From: Planctomycetota bacterium
GTDB taxonomy: Bacteria > Planctomycetota > Phycisphaerae > Sedimentisphaerales > Anaerobacaceae
Length of the DNA: 6,105 nucleotides
Assembly (NCBI GenBank): GCA_020344865.1
Contig: CP070830.1
Span: 521,120-527,224 of the forward strand
Direction of reading: 5' to 3'
Shown piece by piece: positions 4,935 to 6,105 of this stretch (positions are counted from its first letter, which is position 1; every line of letters starts with the position of its first letter). The notes under the pieces are model-generated. The model was given only the letters and a program-made list of their open reading frames with translations. It searched no databases and was not told where the DNA came from. Made by a program: the position numbers and the translations under genes.

Positions 4935-6105
4935 CTACCGCACAGGCAGCCTGAAAAGACTGATACTCGATGGAGCCACTGTCAATTTGTTCTTGATACC
5001 TGAGAGCTGTTTTTTCTCTATAACTACGTCGGGTTTTCTGCCGGGCTGGTTGTAGGCCATCGGATCCGAGCTGGCAATCTGGAAGCGTTGACCAGTTCCC
5101 TCGATAGCGACTCCTTTTAGGTCCAGGGCCATGTCATAGGCTGTCTTCGTCGGATTGACGATACCAATAGTCAAGGCCTTACGGTTTTTCGTCCAGGCGG
5201 CAAGTACGTCCAGAGATTTGGTCTTTTTAGTGACTTCGACGGGTATAGTGCCGAATTGCCTGCGGTACAGCTTTAGCACCAGTCCAGTCGTGGCAAAGGC
5301 GGCCCTGGTCTTCGTGGTTTTGATACAGCCGATGACGTTGACGGTCTGGGCGTAGTTGGCCATAAAGACCATATCGCTGCAGCGGGCCATCTCGTGCAGG
5401 GCCGCGGCGATGCCGAGGGCGTCCTGCAGATAGTAGCGCGTGCCCAACTCGCCGTAGAGGTGCGGGCCGTACCAGTAGTTGTATTCATCTATTGCGATGC
5501 GAATGTCTTTTCCTTTAAGCGAATCCAGCTCTTTTCGATAGCGTCGGTGGGCATCGACGATACGGGTGACACGCCTGGGCGGGTCGGATGCGTGCCGTAG
5601 CAGTTTGGCGGCCTGCTCCGCCTCCTCACGTTTCTTTAGGGCCTCGAGCGGCAAGTCGGCCGTTCTCCACGTTGGGCTTTTGGTTTCGAGTCCGCAGTAA
5701 AAATGCTCGCTGATTAGCTCCATGTGGTCGGCGCAGCTCGTGAGCGTTTGTTTGCTCCAGTCGCCGACCGCGCCAACCGCCACGAGTTGGATTGACCGGT
5801 CGACGGCACGCATGGCGTCGGCGAACTCGTTGTGCTTTTTGACGTAATCGGCCAGCGGCATGTGCCCGAGCTGCCATTCTCCGTACATCTCGTTGCCGAT
5901 GCCCCACCACTTTACTTTGAATGGGGCCGGGTGGCCGTTTTGCCCGCGCAGCCTGCCCATTGGGGTATCGACGGCCCCGTTGGCGTACTCGACGAGCTCT
6001 GCGGCTGATTCGACACCACCGAGGCCGCTGTTTACAGCGATGTACGGTTCCGTATTAATCTCGCGGCAGAAGCGTATGAATTCGTGAACACCGAAGTCGT
6101 TGTGC
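4935..6105 (-). CDS. GH51 alpha-L-arabinofuranosidase, 5' end beyond the window
   Basis: The minus-strand frame is open from the right edge (first full codon 6102-6104) to a TAG at 4935-4937, giving about 389 residues. An internal ATG at 5960 is not the start, since upstream codons continue family sequence (HNDFGVHEFIRFC, EPYIAVNSGLGG, AAELVEYANG). The protein matches GH51 enzymes, which release terminal arabinofuranose from arabinan and arabinoxylan by a retaining mechanism. The acid/base glutamate lies in WWGIGNEMYGEW (codon 5889-5891), the HFY motif in ISEHFY, and the nucleophile glutamate in IAIDEYNYWYG (codon 5484-5486). The segment GIAAALHEMARCSDMVFMANYAQ and the remaining C-terminal beta-sandwich match the arabinofuranosidase C-terminal domain. 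Both catalytic residues are present, so it should be active. The two glutamates are about 135 residues apart, with a charged, helix-rich stretch between them. Any signal peptide lies outside the window, so location is unknown. The DEYN form in place of the more common DEWN suggests a subfamily with possibly different substrate preference. Confidence 0.9.
   Translation of the reverse strand, partial: HNDFGVHEFIRFCREINTEPYIAVNSGLGGVESAAELVEYANGAVDTPMGRLRGQNGHPAPFKVKWWGIGNEMYGEWQLGHMPLADYVKKHNEFADAMRAVDRSIQLVAVGAVGDWSKQTLTSCADHMELISEHFYCGLETKSPTWRTADLPLEALKKREEAEQAAKLLRHASDPPRRVTRIVDAHRRYRKELDSLKGKDIRIAIDEYNYWYGPHLYGELGTRYYLQDALGIAAALHEMARCSDMVFMANYAQTVNVIGCIKTTKTRAAFATTGLVLKLYRRQFGTIPVEVTKKTKSLDVLAAWTKNRKALTIGIVNPTKTAYDMALDLKGVAIEGTGQRFQIASSDPMAYNQPGRKPDVVIEKKQLSGIKNKLTVAPSSISLFRLPVR

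Noticed and set aside
5626..5910. Arginine-rich alternative-frame ORF within the glycosidase gene
   Set aside because: It overlaps catalytic-region codons of the GH51 gene in another frame, and its arginine/alanine-rich composition is typical of a frame-shifted GC-rich coding region.
5958..5960. ATG at 5960 as the start of the glycosidase
   Set aside because: The frame stays open to the window edge, and the 48 upstream codons encode recognisable GH51 sequence, so this methionine is internal.

Overview
The window looks like chromosome from a free-living bacterium. My best guess is the Planctomycetota, in the Phycisphaerae/Sedimentisphaerales area. This rests mainly on the ECF sigma factor paired with a single-pass protein carrying an alanine/isoleucine-rich membrane helix and a LolA-like outer domain. 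A TPR-glycosyltransferase membrane protein and a GH51 glycosidase also fit that group. This is inference from gene style; no rRNA or other phylogenetic marker is present. I see no tRNA, rRNA, CRISPR array, insertion sequence or phage gene.

Layout. Positions 2-2679 (+) hold a tightly packed run of three genes: the 3' end of purC (SAICAR synthetase), a 658-residue multi-pass membrane protein of the TMTC/GT-C type ending in six exact 34-residue TPRs, and a shikimate-kinase-like P-loop kinase. Gaps are 21 and 14 bp, so co-transcription is likely. After a 136-bp gap with a possible sigma70-like promoter, 2816-4614 (+) holds a two-gene unit: a small ECF-type sigma factor and, 11 bp downstream, a membrane-anchored protein with a LolA-like extracytoplasmic domain, the probable anti-sigma or signal-sensing partner.

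After a convergent junction of only 39 bp, 4654-6105 is on the minus strand. It holds a GH51 alpha-L-arabinofuranosidase that runs off the right edge and, downstream of it in transcription order, a 64-residue protein with nine cysteines resembling the DUF6485 family.

How the parts may work together. The purC cluster is metabolic or housekeeping on the left, but its two downstream genes have no obvious link to purine synthesis. The sigma factor and membrane partner look like a self-contained envelope-signalling module. The GH51 enzyme belongs to breakdown of arabinose-containing plant or algal polysaccharide. Nothing shows that the sigma pair controls the glycosidase. No wholly new system is evident. 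The points most worth a second look are the unconventional ECF partner protein, the kinase paralogue with a cysteine in place of the expected shikimate-binding arginine, and the cysteine-rich small protein.
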